From a virus: 37,229 bases of DNA. Below are positions 37,101 to 37,229 of the stretch, one piece after another; position 1 is the stretch's first letter; each line of letters begins with the position of its first letter. Below the pieces are notes generated by a model. That model did not search any database. It worked only from the letters and a program-made list of their open reading frames with translations, and had not been told where the DNA came from. The position numbers and the translations under genes were made by a program. The stretch spans positions 1 to 37,229 of the IMG/VR virus record IMGVR_UViG_3300037584_000579; one strand, written 5' to 3'.

Positions 37101-37229
37101 GCTGACCCTCTTGTTTTAAATAGACCTATACTAAAACCTTTTCTACAGTTTAAATCATTTGGTCTTAGGCAGTATAACTTCATATCAGATACATTAAAAT
37201 TTGACTTAGCACATGGGAACTTTATGCCA
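34128..37229 (+). CDS. Giant internal/ejection protein, partial (first 1034 aa)
   Basis: The frame opens at an ATG overlapping the preceding stop (TAATG) and stays open to the right edge, so the gene is cut by the window. N-terminal 100 residues end in EKYDLGNYHPG; residues 100-130 and 170-240 are hydrophobic Gly/Ala-rich segments (AAGVASFFQPLDFATTVFGG). Then comes a LEGRTPTTEDW motif, long polar helical regions and, near the visible end, LGTATAMNLSQFAISSALSAG. This overall plan is that of the large polyvalent-type proteins carried inside podovirus heads and injected into the host. No lytic transglycosylase or polymerase motif is seen. Confidence 0.75.
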   Translation, partial: MAQFDPNMSKEQLVNDFRAVDSKYNSMSDDLAYKVITRKFPQYKLSSEMPAYNPKDESGIIDTLGNIWKDGYNKSLQGMVYEITQGKEKYDLGNYHPGLVSDIAAGVASFFQPLDFATTVFGGGLGGAAAKVTATKYVTKKLIQNGVKPQVASRAARMAVKSNALAKTATSSAGGAGALGLYSGAGEALNEYISDGTVTPGKVVKAGAKGAVLGGMTGATNAFLTQKGVGVLGRTLAETGEFAVVAPALEGRTPTTEDWIHAGGMILGIKGVNKVATTGFKKLNEFRKDATKQEITYETAPKELNLDVEAGNVARDSYARELYNNIYTDRKGKREVKIQSFNRDKGEYQLKFLDTNEISLVDRDVFSTYYRRKENVNISPKELKDKRKSEIRSLENELNHSTEQKELNRGLNRASKGEQSIPKRLDENTNSEIVNLRDKLIVEKYTKKALDDMEKKGVPMQKARYSIFLDQMLPAPANKLLDILRPARNQGTVSPVRRMYVAKVDQFVVDQRRTLSETYDLMSNFGFNSTKPTREQAQRLSQAMGVSEANAKSKYWELLSDAVEQGVDIQETRSYRQMSDFLFNRARESGVDVGYLQNYIPRILKQGVAEKIFADIYKISEFVSRETARSGEDMLVKNLKDDYIDLIIQAMNNPESFAKNRKGEANFLNRVIRNAVPSLSKETREAYDSIIEGVKSRDKLEELSPFKAMALMGRLTYGEVFKLDGNLEKARTYELPKSFYERDIRKLLGIYSSNVARRSAERKNFGREGNIYENLLNNASADDVPIMRELHNHVMGTIGYNRRYNLNPGIKDFMQKVMEWETSTKIALGTATAMNLSQFAISSALSAGYWRFTKGTYKYMTDKKFRQQVDASGGNLYKYINEMMGISQQSDISKKVVGRLTDISQFNRINSINNILAAASARVLIDDLVAITSGKRGIGLGRMGSKKWAKSTLNKMGIDHNQIKKGKLPNSTVINAMGRFAVKTQLQKDILADPLVLNRPILKPFLQFKSFGLRQYNFISDTLKFDLAHGNFMP

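Overview
This window is part of a double-stranded DNA tailed bacteriophage genome. It is AT-rich and tightly packed. It carries a full packaging and morphogenesis block: small and large terminase, portal, scaffold, HK97-type major capsid protein, adaptors, tail fibre, lysis genes, nozzle and ejection proteins. I see no tape measure, sheath or tube genes and no integrase. The portal looks P22-like, and a large nozzle-like protein is followed by several big internal proteins, so a short-tailed (podovirus-type) particle is the best reading. Gene style (many tiny lysine-rich proteins, the Met/Gly-rich protein, trimeric beta-roll tail fibre) resembles uncultured marine phages. The host cannot be named. 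AGGAG ribosome binding sites and TTGACA/TATATT promoters imply a bacterium with ordinary sigma70-type signals.

Layout. Positions 1-8574 are a leftward arm of early or auxiliary genes. Its core is an unusual enzyme cluster: two paralogous COOH-NH2 amidoligases (Amidoligase_2 type), each with three zinc-knuckle pairs, flanking a class II glutamine amidotransferase that also ends in a zinc knuckle. A 108-residue unknown lies inside the cluster, and a RecB/Cas4-like nuclease with a Cys cluster and a DenV-like protein lie on either side. Positions 7539-7934 hold no gene but are dense in signals: an inverted repeat over a promoter, a stem followed by a T-run, an array of TAACGTAA-type repeats, and a G7 tract. 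Positions 8575-8756 are a divergent promoter region.

From 8757 to the right edge every gene is on the + strand. The order is: small Cys-rich protein, HExxH protein, metallophosphoesterase, TerS, gamma-glutamylcyclotransferase-like protein, TerL, a second promoter, portal, scaffold, capsid, decoration protein, adaptors, spike base protein, tail fibre, a cluster of four membrane proteins, a cassette of five very basic small proteins, an M15 endolysin, the nozzle protein, and four large internal/ejection-type proteins. The last of these runs off the right edge.

The most interesting theme is a possible phage-encoded amide-bond or gamma-glutamyl chemistry. Amidoligases of this family are known to be neighbours of glutamine-amidotransferase-like peptidases in some lineages and of AIG2-like cyclotransferases in others. 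This phage carries both partner types plus two ligases. The substrate is unknown. Several small genes not easily found by length alone were recovered by ribosome binding sites and stop/start overlaps: 1-114, 5968-6114, 6557-6679, 9265-9375, 20545-20676, 24893-25036, 25039-25215 and 25797-25919.
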